This document shows positions 1 through 10,880 of a DNA stretch of 64,000 nt, piece after piece (position 1 is the stretch's first letter; each line of letters starts with the position of its first letter). Both the position numbers and the translations under genes were made by a program. The stretch comes from Erythrophleum ivorense. Its lineage: Eukaryota; Streptophyta; Magnoliopsida; Fabales; Fabaceae. The stretch is taken from contig JAIUCV010000349.1 of NCBI GenBank assembly GCA_026724425.1, positions 1 through 64,000 on the forward strand, given 5' to 3'. The notes beneath the pieces are model-generated. The model made no database searches. It was not told where the DNA came from and saw nothing but the letters and a program-made list of their open reading frames with translations.

Positions 1-656
1 ATCTAAATCAAATTGAAAGGATTCTGCACTTAAGATCTCAACTATATAACAAAACAGAGTCAACCAACTACCCAAAACCTTCTTATGCACTCTGTTTAGT
101 ACATAGCTAAAGATTTGAATGGTACATAAATAGAAGTAGTTCCTTGTGAATTTGTGATGTTATTCATCCAAGGACACTTCCTTACTTCCATTTATGTTAA
201 AACTGCAGTCTTATCCAAAATAGAACACTGATAATTAGCATACCAGTATGTTCAGGAATAGAGACAAGCAATATGAATATCACAGTTGGAAAAACTATAG
301 CAATAATTGTCCCAGCAGAGATCTTGCTTTTACCCGAATAAACAAGAATAAGCGCAAAAGAAAACATATTTGCTAATTGATGAATCGGACATTTATCATA
401 TCATCTCATCCATCACTGGTCATTTTATTCAAAGAGATTAGTTTTGTGGTCACTGAAAAATAGGGTACACTTGGTACCTGATATAGTAACCGGGAGTAAG
501 AACTCTTCCACCCTGCTTCCTATCGCAGCAATTGGGTAGATTTTGGATTGCTATTTGCAGACTACTATTGCTCTCTATCGGTTCTGGCAATCAAAAGGCT
601 TACAGGGAGGAAGAGAAGCTGAAAGGCCTTGTATAGAATTCGTGAAGGAAAGCCAT
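1..656 (-). pseudogene. Type-B CRK remnant running off the left edge
   Basis: Three pieces of a cysteine-rich receptor-like kinase lie in the right order on the minus strand. An ATG at 656-654 opens a signal-peptide-like stretch that resembles the start of the plus-strand copy at 35,675. Positions 600-476 encode the end of the second DUF26 domain (NLPNCCDRKQGGRVLTPG). Positions 338-241 encode a membrane exon (SAGTIIAIVFPTVIFILLV). Bases 38-1 begin the next exon (EILSAESFQFDLD), which continues outside the window. The signal peptide is joined almost directly to the tail of the second DUF26 domain, so roughly 600 bp of exon 1 are missing, and a stop follows the signal-like sequence. It is therefore a pseudogene. 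The state of the kinase part beyond the edge is unknown. Confidence 0.75.
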
Positions 657-670
657 TTCTGTTGCATAGC

Positions 671-2393
671 GATTGTTAGGTAAAATAGGTTCCTTGATGC
701 CACGAGCAGATCCTCAGTTACTTAAATAATCCGTTTGAATTATGAAGCAAGGAAAGAGCAGGGGTTTTGCTTCAATACTCAACCTAAGAATGTTTGGTTA
801 AGTTATGTAAGATCTCCTTGAAGTAGAAGTTTCTAACACATCTAATCAAGGTGGCGAAGATTTTGACATTAATTGGAGCTAGAGTTTTAATATATTAATT
901 TCAAAAGAGAAAATTTGAGGGCAACTATTTTCTATGTAAATCATGTTTATCTCCCACTTAGATATAAAATAGGATAAAAATTACTATAACGTGCAAAGAT
1001 TACAGGACAGACAAATACCGAAAATTTCTTGTATATACAAAAGTTCATATATATCTTTCTTTCCACAAGTTAGTTCAATAAATTATCAACATCTCATTGA
1101 CGGGGGGAAATTTAGCCATCAACATCTCATTCATAATTATCTTATTGGTGCTTTAGCATTTTGAATAGCAATCTTTTTTAATCTTAGATTCCCTCCACAA
1201 CGATTTTAACGTGACTTGCAGTAATCACTTCATGTGAATGTGGAATGTTGCAAAGACAAGTCTATGGATCTTTCTTTTTACACCATTGGTTCGCAAATAA
1301 TGACACAGAGCATCTAGCTCATGATTTCATGGACAAGGCTGACTATCAGGAGTCTAAATGTACGGCCCATAAGGCCTAATAATAGGTTGATCTTCAAATG
1401 GTTTAACTTTTCATTCAGGAGGTGTTTTGGTTGTTATTATACATATTTGGAAAGTTCATTTTGGGCTTGTCACTATAGTAACCTGAGTTTATCCAATTAA
1501 GATCATTTTGTAGTCCAAAATCTTTCATTTTTGCATACTTTGGAACCGTTTTTAGTTATTTTCTTATTTTGAGATATTTGTTTCATATTTTATGGCATAT
1601 ATTTTATTCCCTTTTAATCAGAAGTTATTTGTTTATTTATTAGAGTTAATTAAATTTTTCTATAAATATCCTATCATATTATTTCGAGTTACTTATGAAT
1701 AAAGCAATATTTCAATCTCTTATTTTGTTCTTGTTGGGTTTTGCAATTGTACAAATGTGTTCTTCCAATAAAACACGTGCTATGCTGCGTCAGATAAAGT
1801 GAAGTAAATCAATGCCCAAATCGTATGGTGTTTCTGGCGTGTGAAAAGCTATCAAAATTGGATGACCCAAAAAAAAAAGTAAAAATAAAAATAAAAACTA
1901 TCAAAATTAAGGTGAGTAAAAGAAAATTATTTGGTAATTGTCAATGCAAAGTTTAGACATATATCCATGTAGAATTTCTAGAATCGAGTTTATAAAGTCT
2001 GTTGCGGACTGCATGATATGAACATTTTGAGTTAAACAAGGTGCCAAGTAATACTATCATCATCAATGACGTTTCTGTCGAGAAATCTAGAGATGCGTGA
2101 TTCTTGTACAATTAGACAAACCATTTTTGAGTAATATGCTTCGGTGCAGCGAATGCTTAAACGATTGCAACAAAGCAAAAAAGAAAGTTCATTAAAGGGT
2201 CTTAATGAATTAAATGGGAGAAAGGTGCATCCCAAAAATAAAAATCATCCCGTCTCTATCACTGAAAGTTTTTCTAAGTTGTTATTGTACAAATAGTTTG
2301 ACAATAAAATTAATATTGATATTCAATGATTTCCAAAGAAATCTAAACCTCTGGTATCCAAGAAAAAGAAGACGAATAAATACAAGCCTTGTA
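671..2393. repeat. Flanking module X and A1 3' flank, copy 1
   Basis: This stretch has no gene. It is colinear with 25,480-27,425 over most of its length, for example in the shared text around 1,040-1,150 and 25,820-25,960. Part of it (about 671-840) recurs after the B3 pseudogene at 44,016. It also recurs in inverted orientation upstream of the plus-strand B copies near 33.5, 34.85 and 37.5 kb. Within it, about 1,370-1,790 looks like an old LTR 3' part: it has a TATAAATA-like element near 1,660 and a following AATAAA-like run. The left edge at about 671 adjoins a minus-strand B exon 1 here, but a plus-strand B exon 7 in the other copies, which marks a rearrangement point. Confidence 0.65.
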
Positions 2394-5300
2394 CTACCGA
2401 GGAAAGAATTCACTTACAGAAATTTCATTGATAGAGCATGATTTGGAATTATTGGTATATTGATCAGAACCTGATTCTCTCTCTCTAATGGTAGGCTCCA
2501 GTTGACCATGCATAAAGAATGCTGGTTCCTGTGGAGATGGCAATTGAATTAAATCATTGCCAAGATACGAAACAACTGTAGCCATGGAAGGCCTAGCATC
2601 TGGATTTTCTTGAACACATAACAAACCAATCTGGATGCACTTAATAACTTCATTATATGATCTAAATTCTTTTAGATTTGAATCCAGTATCTCTAGCAAA
2701 TTTTCATCCCTCCATTGCTTCCAAGCCTGCAACAATTAAGTAAAATTAATTATTTCAACCATTACCCATCTAATTATCTTATACAATATTATTAAATATA
2801 ATCTTTCTTCAATTTAAAGATTGAGATGTTTACATAAGAAATATTAATGAGAGAAACAAATTATAATAACTTACATAGCTTAAGAGGCCATCAACATATT
2901 GTGATTCATGATGACTTGTATTTTTTTTTCCACTAACAATTTCTAAAACCATCACTCCAAAACTAAAAACATCTGATTTCTCAGAATATTGTCCAAACAT
3001 TGCATATTCTGGAGACATATAACCACTAAAAAAGAGAAAGGAAAGTGATATTAGTGATAAAATTTTATCCAATAGATAACAAGAACATTTTGGACAATTA
3101 AAATGATTAGTTGAAAGGCAAACTTTTCTATGTCATGCATTATTCACATTCCATTAGGCAACAACTTATTTTTTTTATTCACCCATATCAAGATAGATGT
3201 AAAGGCTAAAGAAAGAAAATTTAAGAAAAAAGAATTATAACATACTATGTTCCAACAATTCTATTTGTACTTCCTTCAGTTTCATTGATAGCAACCATCC
3301 TAGCCATGCCAAAATCTGAAATTTTTGAATTCATTTCATCATCTAACAAAATATTGCTAGGTTTGAGATCACGATGTATTATTTTGAGACGAGAATATTC
3401 ATGAAGATAAAGAATTCCTCGAGCAATTCCTCCTATAATTTTACAACGCTCCAACCAACTTAATGCTCTGCTTTTTTGGGAACCTATACATAAATTTGTC
3501 ATGAGCATTGAAGTGAGAAAATAAACAATTATAATCTTTAAGCAATTAAGTCAAGTGAATTATAGAAGGTACCAAATAAATAATAACATGCATGAAATAT
3601 ATGAACTATAACCTTCAATTAGAACTTAAAATGAGTTTAGAAGAGCCAAACCAAATAGAAAGTAATCAAGGCTTCTGTTGGGAACATATTCATAAACAAG
3701 CATTTTCTCTTGCTCTTCTAAGCAAAATCCTAACAGTGCCACCAAATTTCTGTGCTGAAGTTTGGCTATTAATAAAACTTCATTCTTGAATTCCACAACA
3801 CCTTGCCCAGAACTTTTTGAGAGTCTCTTTACAGCAATTTCTTGCCCATTAGAAAGAACACCCTAAAATCATAATTGATTGGATTAAAAAGGGAAATTAT
3901 ATGCAATAAAACATGACTTTGACAACATTTGTTACCTTGTAAACTTCTCCAAAACCACCTTTGCCTATACTGTTCTCGTGTGAAAACTTATTTGTTGCAG
4001 CTTCAATTGTAGCCAAACTGAATTGCAATGACTCTAAAGTTGTGCTTTCACTTCCAACTAGACAAATATACAAAAATTAAAGTATGCTAAAAGTATTGGC
4101 TTTTCTCCCTTTTAATTAATTCCTAACTGAGAGTTCCTCTTTTGATATTTCAGGGAAATCTTTCGAACTCTGATTTTTCCATTATTATGGATGTTGGCCG
4201 ATGAAGATTTTCTCACCAGAAATAATGATGGTTTTGAAGTCTTGACTAATACCCCACTGCTTGTGTTCCAATTTAATGGAGAAGGGAGAGGTGATGCTTG
4301 TAGGGCACATACTTTTTATGGCACTTTTGATATCTTACATGACAAAAGACAAGTCATGCAGTGTTGCACAATGTTGAAGAAATGTTTATATCAGCATTTC
4401 TTGTTAAGTAGTTGACAATTAGTTATAGAAGGACAATATTAACACTTCTTAGAAAATGAAATGCTGATAATTCTTTTTTTTTTTTTTTGAATTAGGATGA
4501 CGACACCGAAATTTTAATAAAATTAAAATAACTAAAAGTGCATGCAATATAAATTTAATATCTAATATAGAGAGTAGATAGTAATAGCAATGGCGCTAGC
4601 AAATACATATCAGGGTCAATTGCAACTGTTTATAAATTAAGAGAACATTAAAATTTGTAAGTAATAACAAATATAGATAAGTATGATTTTTTTAAATAAT
4701 TTTGATTAATTACTATTTTATAAAGACGGATTAAAAATAATAAAGAGAAGTGTGAGTAGAGAGTAATAGAATGAAAATTACGTACAGTAGTTTTTTCTGA
4801 GAGTAGCCTCGTAACTCTTCCTCATTTTATTCCGTACACAGCAATAGGCGAAACAAAAAAGTATCCCCGCAACAACGGTGGAAACCACAACAACCACAAT
4901 TGTCCTTGGTGATTGGTCTCTTCCTTTTCCTGTATAAACATGAGAAGTTTCCATGTGTCCCTCACATGTCATTGACGAGAAGTATAGTATGCAACTTTTA
5001 AGTGTAATTTATAAGAGTTTGGTTTCTCTAATGCTTTTCTCGTGCTACTGTGTGTGCTATTCTGAGGATGTCAAAATCTCAGCCCTCCAAAGAAGAGGGC
5101 CAAGTTTTTTTATTAAAAAAAGTAGAACTAAGCAGCACGAAGCAGCAAAGAAAAAAGAATTGGACTGAAAGGTTTTAATAATACGAACTTAATTTTTAAA
5201 AATTTATTATCATCAATTTAATTTATAAAAAGTATAATGACATTAATTTAATCTTAATTTAATATATTTCTAAAAATTAAATTCGCTGCATAATATGATT

Positions 5301-6450
5301 AAAATAATAATTTATCCTATATTGAAATCACCTGTCTCAATTTTTTTTAAAATTAAATGGACACGGAAGGATAGTTCTGACTTAATATGTGGATCATTAA
5401 TGCCTTGTGCGTGCCCTTCGTATACTATATAGAATTACCATACTCTTTAGAAGACTTTTCTAGCAAGTCAGTTTTGGGAACTTATCCGCGTCCTTATTTG
5501 TAATACAAAGAATTGAGTGATCCTCTGCTTTCATTTTCTGATTTTCCCATGTTTTGAAATTTATTTTACTGCCAAAGTCAATATGATCTTCTCATTATTA
5601 GATTTACTTTGATATATTAAAAAAAAAAATCTGAAAGCATATATGTTAGAACTTTACCTTGGGAACCAGCTGGATTTGCAGGAGGAACAATTGTCGTTGG
5701 TGTAGGGGCTGGTGGTGGAGCTTCCGTGTGATAGAAAGGGTACAATTCATAGCGAATGTAACAGCTGGGACATAGAACTCTTCCTCCTTGCTTTCCCTCA
5801 CAGCACAATGGAAGGTCCCCAATCAAATCCCTCAGACAATTGCTGCAGTCTTTAGGTGCAAGGTCCGGCGTGCACTGAGCAAGACAATACAGAGTTTCAA
5901 ACTCTGAAATATTCGCTTCTTTCGTCGCATACTTCTTTTCCCCCAGAGCGGGTTTCGCCGCCTCATCTGCCGTCTCGCTAATGGTACTGAACAATAAACT
6001 CATGAAGCTTGCCTGGTTGGAGACATTGGCGGTGTTCCAGAGGTCGACTCTAGGCCTTGTGTCGACAGTGGAGAAGAAAGAGCGATCGGAATAGCGAAGC
6101 AAGCACTCATCGTACCAGATTATGGCCTCCATCGATAAGGAGCAATTGATGACTAATTTTGTGGCTGCGTCAAAGACGCATTGGTGGCAGATCTGGAGGC
6201 TGACGTCACCCCGGCACATGAAGAGGCCGTAGACGGTGTCGCCGTCATTGGCGACGGTGGTGTTGTAGAACTCGATGTTTTTGGAAGCTAAGGAAAGGAG
6301 GAGGCTGGATCGGCCCCCTTGGAAGGCACTATTGGCAGTGAAGTTGCTGGTAGAGCAGTCGTTGGAAAGATAAGTAGACTGTGCTTCAGTGGTAGCAGAA
6401 TAGAGGAAGGTAATAAAGAAGAATAGTAAGAAAAGTTTGTGGGAAGCCAT
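2394..6450 (-). CDS. CRK: Cysteine-rich receptor-like protein kinase A1 (intact, 7 exons)
   Basis: This is a DUF26 receptor kinase, predicted to act at the plasma membrane in defence or redox signalling. Read on the minus strand, the exons are 6450-5658, 4929-4786, 4057-3936, 3862-3652, 3483-3246, 3025-2875 and 2726-2394. All introns are GT-AG, the phases agree, and the product is 663 residues, a normal CRK length. Visible parts are a signal peptide (about 1-23), two DUF26 domains with C-X8-C-X2-C motifs (C79/C88/C91 and C193/C202/C205), a membrane segment (about 274-296), the P-loop GKGGFGEVYK, the ATP-binding lysine in IAVKRLS (about 365), HRDLKPSN (about 460) and DFG (about 480). The protein ends in SVSEFFPR, a typical CRK tail. 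The start was chosen because the signal peptide follows it and a TATA box lies 60 bp upstream. The subfamily number cannot be assigned. Confidence 0.93.
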
Positions 6451-6509
6451 AATCCTGGACTTGGTAATGGTGAAGGAAGTGTTAGTGTTTGAGATAATTA
6501 AGGCAATGG

Positions 6510-6516
6510 TTTTATA
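6510..6516 (-). promoter_or_regulatory. TATA box of CRK A1
   Basis: TATAAAA on the minus strand lies 60 bp upstream of the A1 ATG, a normal distance for a plant core promoter. This would give a 5' UTR of about 30-40 nt. The surrounding sequence aligns with the A2 upstream region, where the TATA core is missing. Confidence 0.6.
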
Positions 6517-6777
6517 GCTTGTGGGTTGTTATTGTGTATTTTAATGGCAAGTGTGTGAATATCTGGGGAAGAAGATAGAGTGCCCACTTGGAAATATAAT
6601 ACAAAATTACGTTTGTGTAAAAATAATAAAATTTTGTTTCGTGTAAAGCGTAATTTTGGAAGAAGTCACCGCTTAATGGCAGAGAAGGGATTGATACATG
6701 ACGAAGAACCTTGACGAAGTCAATGAAATTGAGGCAAGCAAGTCAAGCCTTGCATTTCCTATTTGTTTCCCGAAATA

Positions 6778-7681
6778 TTTTTTAATATAAAATATTAAAA
6801 TATAATTAATAATAATAAATTTTATAAATTATGATTTTATTAATAAGATTATATTTTTAATTATATTTAATTCTTTTCAAGTGATTTGTATGAAAAAAAA
6901 ATTTTGTCTCATTAAAAATCTTATTAATTTAAGATTCTAAAATTCTATTACATTTTTATTTTTATTCTCATTTTTACTCCTATAAAAATGATTTATGTGT
7001 ACTAAACACAGTAAAAAATGTCCCAAAATATTTGCTCAATAAATTTTTTTAAAGAAAATATCCATCTTTTTTTAGTATTATTATTATTGAATTAGGTCTA
7101 ATAAGCCAACTATTTGGAAAAATTCCTTCCCAGAAAAATGATGGTCAAGTCTGCCACTACATGCGCTGGTGAGTTTTTTTTTTCATAGTTGACATGGTAA
7201 AATTGTATGACACACTTACTGGTATTTTACAATTTTCAATAAAATAAAAGAAACAAAATAGACTACCTAGAGTTTGAGATATTTGAATACCTTAATTGTT
7301 GTTCCCTCGTTGATGAATTGGCTCCCAACAAGCAAAGGAAATCTGCGTGGAATAAAAGAGTTGACATGAAGTGGTGTGAGGGTTCAAGTTCAATAACATA
7401 AACGCAGTGAAAGCAACTGAGCGTGGGAAAGCAAACAGCGTCATCGCATGAAGCTGTGTATCGCCATCCATCTGAAAAATTTGTGTAATTACATATCGTT
7501 TGGTCATTCAAGGAAATTAATAATATTTTATTTTATAAAAATTTTAATGAGACAAAATTTTTTTTATGTAAATCACTTGAAAAGAATTAAATTATAATTA
7601 AAAATATAATCTTATTAATAAAATCATAATTTATAAAATTTATTATTATTAATTATATTTTAATATTTTATATTAAAAATT
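6778..7681. mobile_element. Foldback/TIR element with 140-bp inverted arms
   Basis: Bases 6,778-6,918 and 7,541-7,681 are nearly perfect reverse complements over about 140 bp; both contain the motif around ttttcaagtgattt / aaatcacttgaaaa. They enclose a spacer of about 620 bp. The arms are AT-rich. No clear target-site duplication was found, so the superfamily is open: a MULE-type or foldback element is most likely. The spacer holds a minus-strand reading frame of 82 codons (7,511-7,263) that I do not recognise. The element begins 328 bp upstream of the CRK A1 start codon. Confidence 0.7.
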
Positions 7682-8007
7682 AAATAATATATTATATGTA
7701 AAAAATATAATGTTATTTATTTATTTCATTTCATATAAAAAATATAATATTTATTATGTAAAATATATTATATTATATTATATATATTACATATAAAATT
7801 ATCCCGCTTAATGTTTCTTCTCCTCCCTTACATTGCTCCCAATCCCTGGAAGTTGAACGCTCTCCATGAGGCTGCGTTTGGTGGAGGAGACACGAATTAT
7901 GAGAGTCCGCGTTTGCTTTTTAAAAAAATTATTAAGCATACGAGTTAATAGTATTTGTGGTGCAGTGTCAAGGTTTTTAGTATTTTAAACTAAAGTAACA
8001 ATGTCAA
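7682..8007. other. AT-rich intergenic stretch
   Basis: No gene or element was recognised. About 7,682-7,800 is almost pure A/T and could form many weak hairpins. Confidence 0.5.
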
Positions 8008-8015
8008 AAGCCATT

Positions 8016-8049
8016 AGAGTGGAGTCCCTTCCCTCCAGAGCTGCCAGGC
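8016..8049 (-). pseudogene. CRK last-exon scrap
   Basis: On the minus strand the bases read AWQLWREGTPL, the start of the last CRK kinase exon (compare AWKQWRDE in A1). The acceptor AG expected immediately upstream is absent (TTTGCTG), and homology stops after about 11 codons. Confidence 0.55.
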
Positions 8050-8184
8050 CAGCAAATTCAATCATATATAATCAATTTGTTCTAGATTCTGATCTTTCTT
8101 CCATTACTAATTTTAATATCTTACATTCTGAATTGTTTATTTCGATGTCAATTGAAGACAGAAAAACCATGGAAGTGATTAAGT

Positions 8185-8223
8185 TTCTGCAACAATTATC
8201 GTTGTCAGTAGGCTCTCCTTGAG
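8185..8223 (-). pseudogene. CRK exon 1 scrap (signal-peptide end)
   Basis: The minus strand reads CAAGGAGAGCCTACT, the same as the QGEPT junction after the signal peptide in the type-B copy at 35,745. Only about 30-40 bp are recognisable. It lies between two last-exon scraps, so it is part of a shuffled CRK remnant. Confidence 0.4.
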
Positions 8224-8271
8224 CAGTCAAATAGGTTGTTGCTACAAACAGGATTCCCTGTTATTAAATAA

Positions 8272-8360
8272 ATTCCATTAACCTCATTTCTCAAACAAGA
8301 ATCTCTTAGAGCAGGATCCAGCAGATCAAATGGTGTCCCTTCCTTCGATATCTTCGAGGC
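8272..8360 (-). pseudogene. CRK last-exon scrap
   Basis: The minus strand encodes EGTPFDLLDPALRDS followed by LRNEV, the start of a type-B CRK last exon. The conserved AWKxW opening is mutated (ASKIS). Homology is lost near 8,272 and no other kinase exon is present. Confidence 0.6.
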
Positions 8361-8616
8361 CCGCAAATTCAATCGTACAATCAATTTAGGCTAAAAAATA
8401 AAACTCAATTATTGATAAATTTTATAACATAATAAAAGGTCGTACTTAAATTTAATAAATTACACGAAAAATGTTACTTATATACTTTTTAGCCAAAAAA
8501 AGGTCGTACTTCACATTTTTTAATCCCTCCCACCAATTTAATTACTATGGGGTAATTAGATGGAGTGTTTGAAATTTTTGTTTTTGCATTTTATTGTTTA
8601 TAAATAAATAAATAAA

Positions 8617-8638
8617 TATATATATATATATATATATA
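8617..8638. repeat. (TA)n microsatellite
   Basis: A short AAAT run leads into an uninterrupted TA dinucleotide array of about 20 bp. Confidence 0.9.
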
Positions 8639-8639
8639 G

Positions 8640-9019
8640 AAATTTACAATGAAGGAAAAATGAATTCATTTTGGTAAATGAATTTTCACAGCAAAATTAT
8701 TATTCAGAAAATTAATTTTTTAAATAAAATTAATTTAGATTTGATTAAGTTATGACCTAATAATACCAAGAAAAAATATTAAGTTAATTGTTATTCTAAA
8801 AATAAAAAATTAAATTAAATATGAATAAATATACGAATATGTTAATATGCAACTTTAATTTTGTTTACAAAATAATTAATTTTCTTAATAATAGTTTTGC
8901 CTTCTTGCACCTTCCTACACTAGTTTTAACGTGGAACCTTCATAAAAACTTGAATGAATTTTATAGCTTGAAAGTCAATTGTTAATTTTAAAATTGAGAA
9001 GGGTAAATTGTATAAAATT
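8640..9019. other. Gene-free AT-rich stretch
   Basis: No coding or mobile feature was supported. Confidence 0.5.
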
Positions 9020-9190
9020 TCCTGGTTCTGAGAATTTAAAAAATTAATTTTATATGGATTCATAACCATTTCATTTTCCCTTCTTAAAACATCCTTAAGA
9101 GAGTGTTTTTGCCATCTCTCTTGGTGCATACAGCTAACAAAGTTGAACGCTAATTTCTGTATGTCGCTTGGAAAGCCATTGGCATGTAGC
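9020..9190. repeat. CRK upstream repeat, copy 1
   Basis: This matches 31,775-31,960: shared text includes attaattttatatg, accatttcattttc, and a block around gtgcata that also holds a run of tctctcttgg. In the second copy it lies about 0.3 kb upstream of CRK A2. Here it lies about 2.6 kb upstream of A1, because the foldback and other sequence were inserted or the A2 side was deleted. Confidence 0.6.
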
Positions 9191-9477
9191 AAATGCTGAC
9201 ACATTTGCTTTTAAAACTGCACAACTTGTCTAGCTAGGAAAGAAAATCATCGATCGTATAAATCAGAAATGGCATCTTCATCAATGCACAACTGCCCTGA
9301 CTTGCCTGTATATTGCTCATCAATGTTTGGCTTGATTGAATCTATTCTAAGATGAGTAAAAAACGCTGAATCCTAAGGGTCAGGCGGGGTTATTGAGTGA
9401 CTATTTAGCATATCACAAGGGACTGTGTATTGCAGATCTCTGAGCTGGGTATCATGAACACATAAGCTTTATATGAA

Positions 9478-9567
9478 TGCATCTATAACCTCACTTCCAA
9501 CATAAGAATCCCTTAGAGCAGCTTCCAACAGTTCCAGTGGAGTCCCTTACCCCCAGAGCTTCCAGGC
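9478..9567 (-). pseudogene. CRK last-exon scrap
   Basis: The minus strand reads AWKLW at the exon edge, then TPLELLEAALRDSYVGSEV, a clear CRK last-exon start. A one-base difference near the RE codons breaks the frame, and homology ends after about 30 codons. No matching upstream exons are found nearby. Confidence 0.65.
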
Positions 9568-9875
9568 CAGCAAATTCAGTATGTATGGTCAATCTGATAT
9601 AGATTTTGATCTTTTTTCCATTACACAATTTTAATATTTTTCTATTTTTTATTTATTTAAAAAATTAACGATTTAGTTCTTATAATTTATCTCAATTTTT
9701 AATTTAGTCTTTATAATTTATTATTATTATCGGCCTTCACATTTTTCAACGTTTTAACTTATTCCTTCCGCCGTTAGCAGGTGTTATAACACCGTTAATC
9801 TTAGTCTGACAAACGGTTAGGTGACGTGGTGAGCTGAGATGTATTTGACTTGTCAGATGGTTGCCACAGACGCAT

Positions 9876-10390
9876 CACATGCATCTCACATGCTGTAAAA
9901 TACCTAAGCCCAGCCCAGCGTTGACCCTAAAATTAAAAAAAAAAACTTTGCATGTTAGAAGCCTCCATAATGCGGACAGGTTCCATGCACACTTACCAAT
10001 CCTCTGCTTCTAACGACAATGCATCTTTGACCGTGTTGCTTCCATCCATAATGCGGACAGGTTCCGAATTCAGCAGTCAACGTTGACCGGGCTGCTGCTT
10101 CGTGGAACGAAAGGTGCATGAAAATTCGTAGAGTGTGCGTCCGAATTCATATTTTTATTACCTCTGGGGCAATTACTTTTTGCCTTGTTGCTTTTCGTGT
10201 AATATTTTTTTTTATTACTTCTCCGCCAAATAACGCCGCATCACAAGCCTCTTACATGCTGTAAAATTCCTAAGCCCAGCCCAGCGTTGACCTTAAAATT
10301 TTAAAAAAAAAACTATGCATGTTAGAAGCCTCCATAATGCGGACAGGTTCCCTGCACACTTATCAATACTCTGCTTCTAGCGATGCATAT
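9876..10390. repeat. Direct duplication, ~150-bp units
   Basis: Bases 9,876-10,025 recur at 10,243-10,390 with few changes (taagcccagcccagcgttga, cataatgcggacaggttcc). A third partial copy of the cataatgcggacagg motif lies near 10,049. The units are about 367 bp apart. No coding content. Confidence 0.8.
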
Positions 10391-10760
10391 CAGATGGTGA
10401 GTTTTGAAGAAGCTGATTATTTTTCAGCTATTCAAGTAAAATGAAAAGGACAAGCCTTACACCTACGAAGACGTATAACTTTGGCAAGATGAGGTTTTAA
10501 CAAGTGCTTCAGCTAAACGACAAAAGAATAGCTAAATAAAATTTGCACAAGTTAAGTAAGCTGTCCAACAGTCCAAATCAAGCCAAGTAAGCTGTACTTG
10601 TATGTTTTGTAACGAAGAAACAGAAGAAGGGACGAATACTGAAACAAAGTGGTAGACCTCACGAATGCTGAAACAAAATATATAAGAACAGCTATATATT
10701 TTTATTAATGGATAACAGTAAAATTTCTTTCATATAGAATACGTGTTCTATAAGGGAACG

Positions 10761-10880
10761 ATACAAATGGTGTGTTTGGTTTTCTGTTTGCAAGACTCAA
10801 AATCATGTTTGTAAGGAAGCAATAATTTATTGCTTTTACATAAACGTGGTTTTGAAACGGAATTCCAAACACGCACAAAG
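10761..10880. mobile_element. MITE-like element
   Basis: Imperfect inverted termini, tggtgtgtttgg and ccaaacacgc, are about 110 bp apart and flanked by acaaa on both sides. The element is too short to code. Superfamily is uncertain. Confidence 0.4.
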
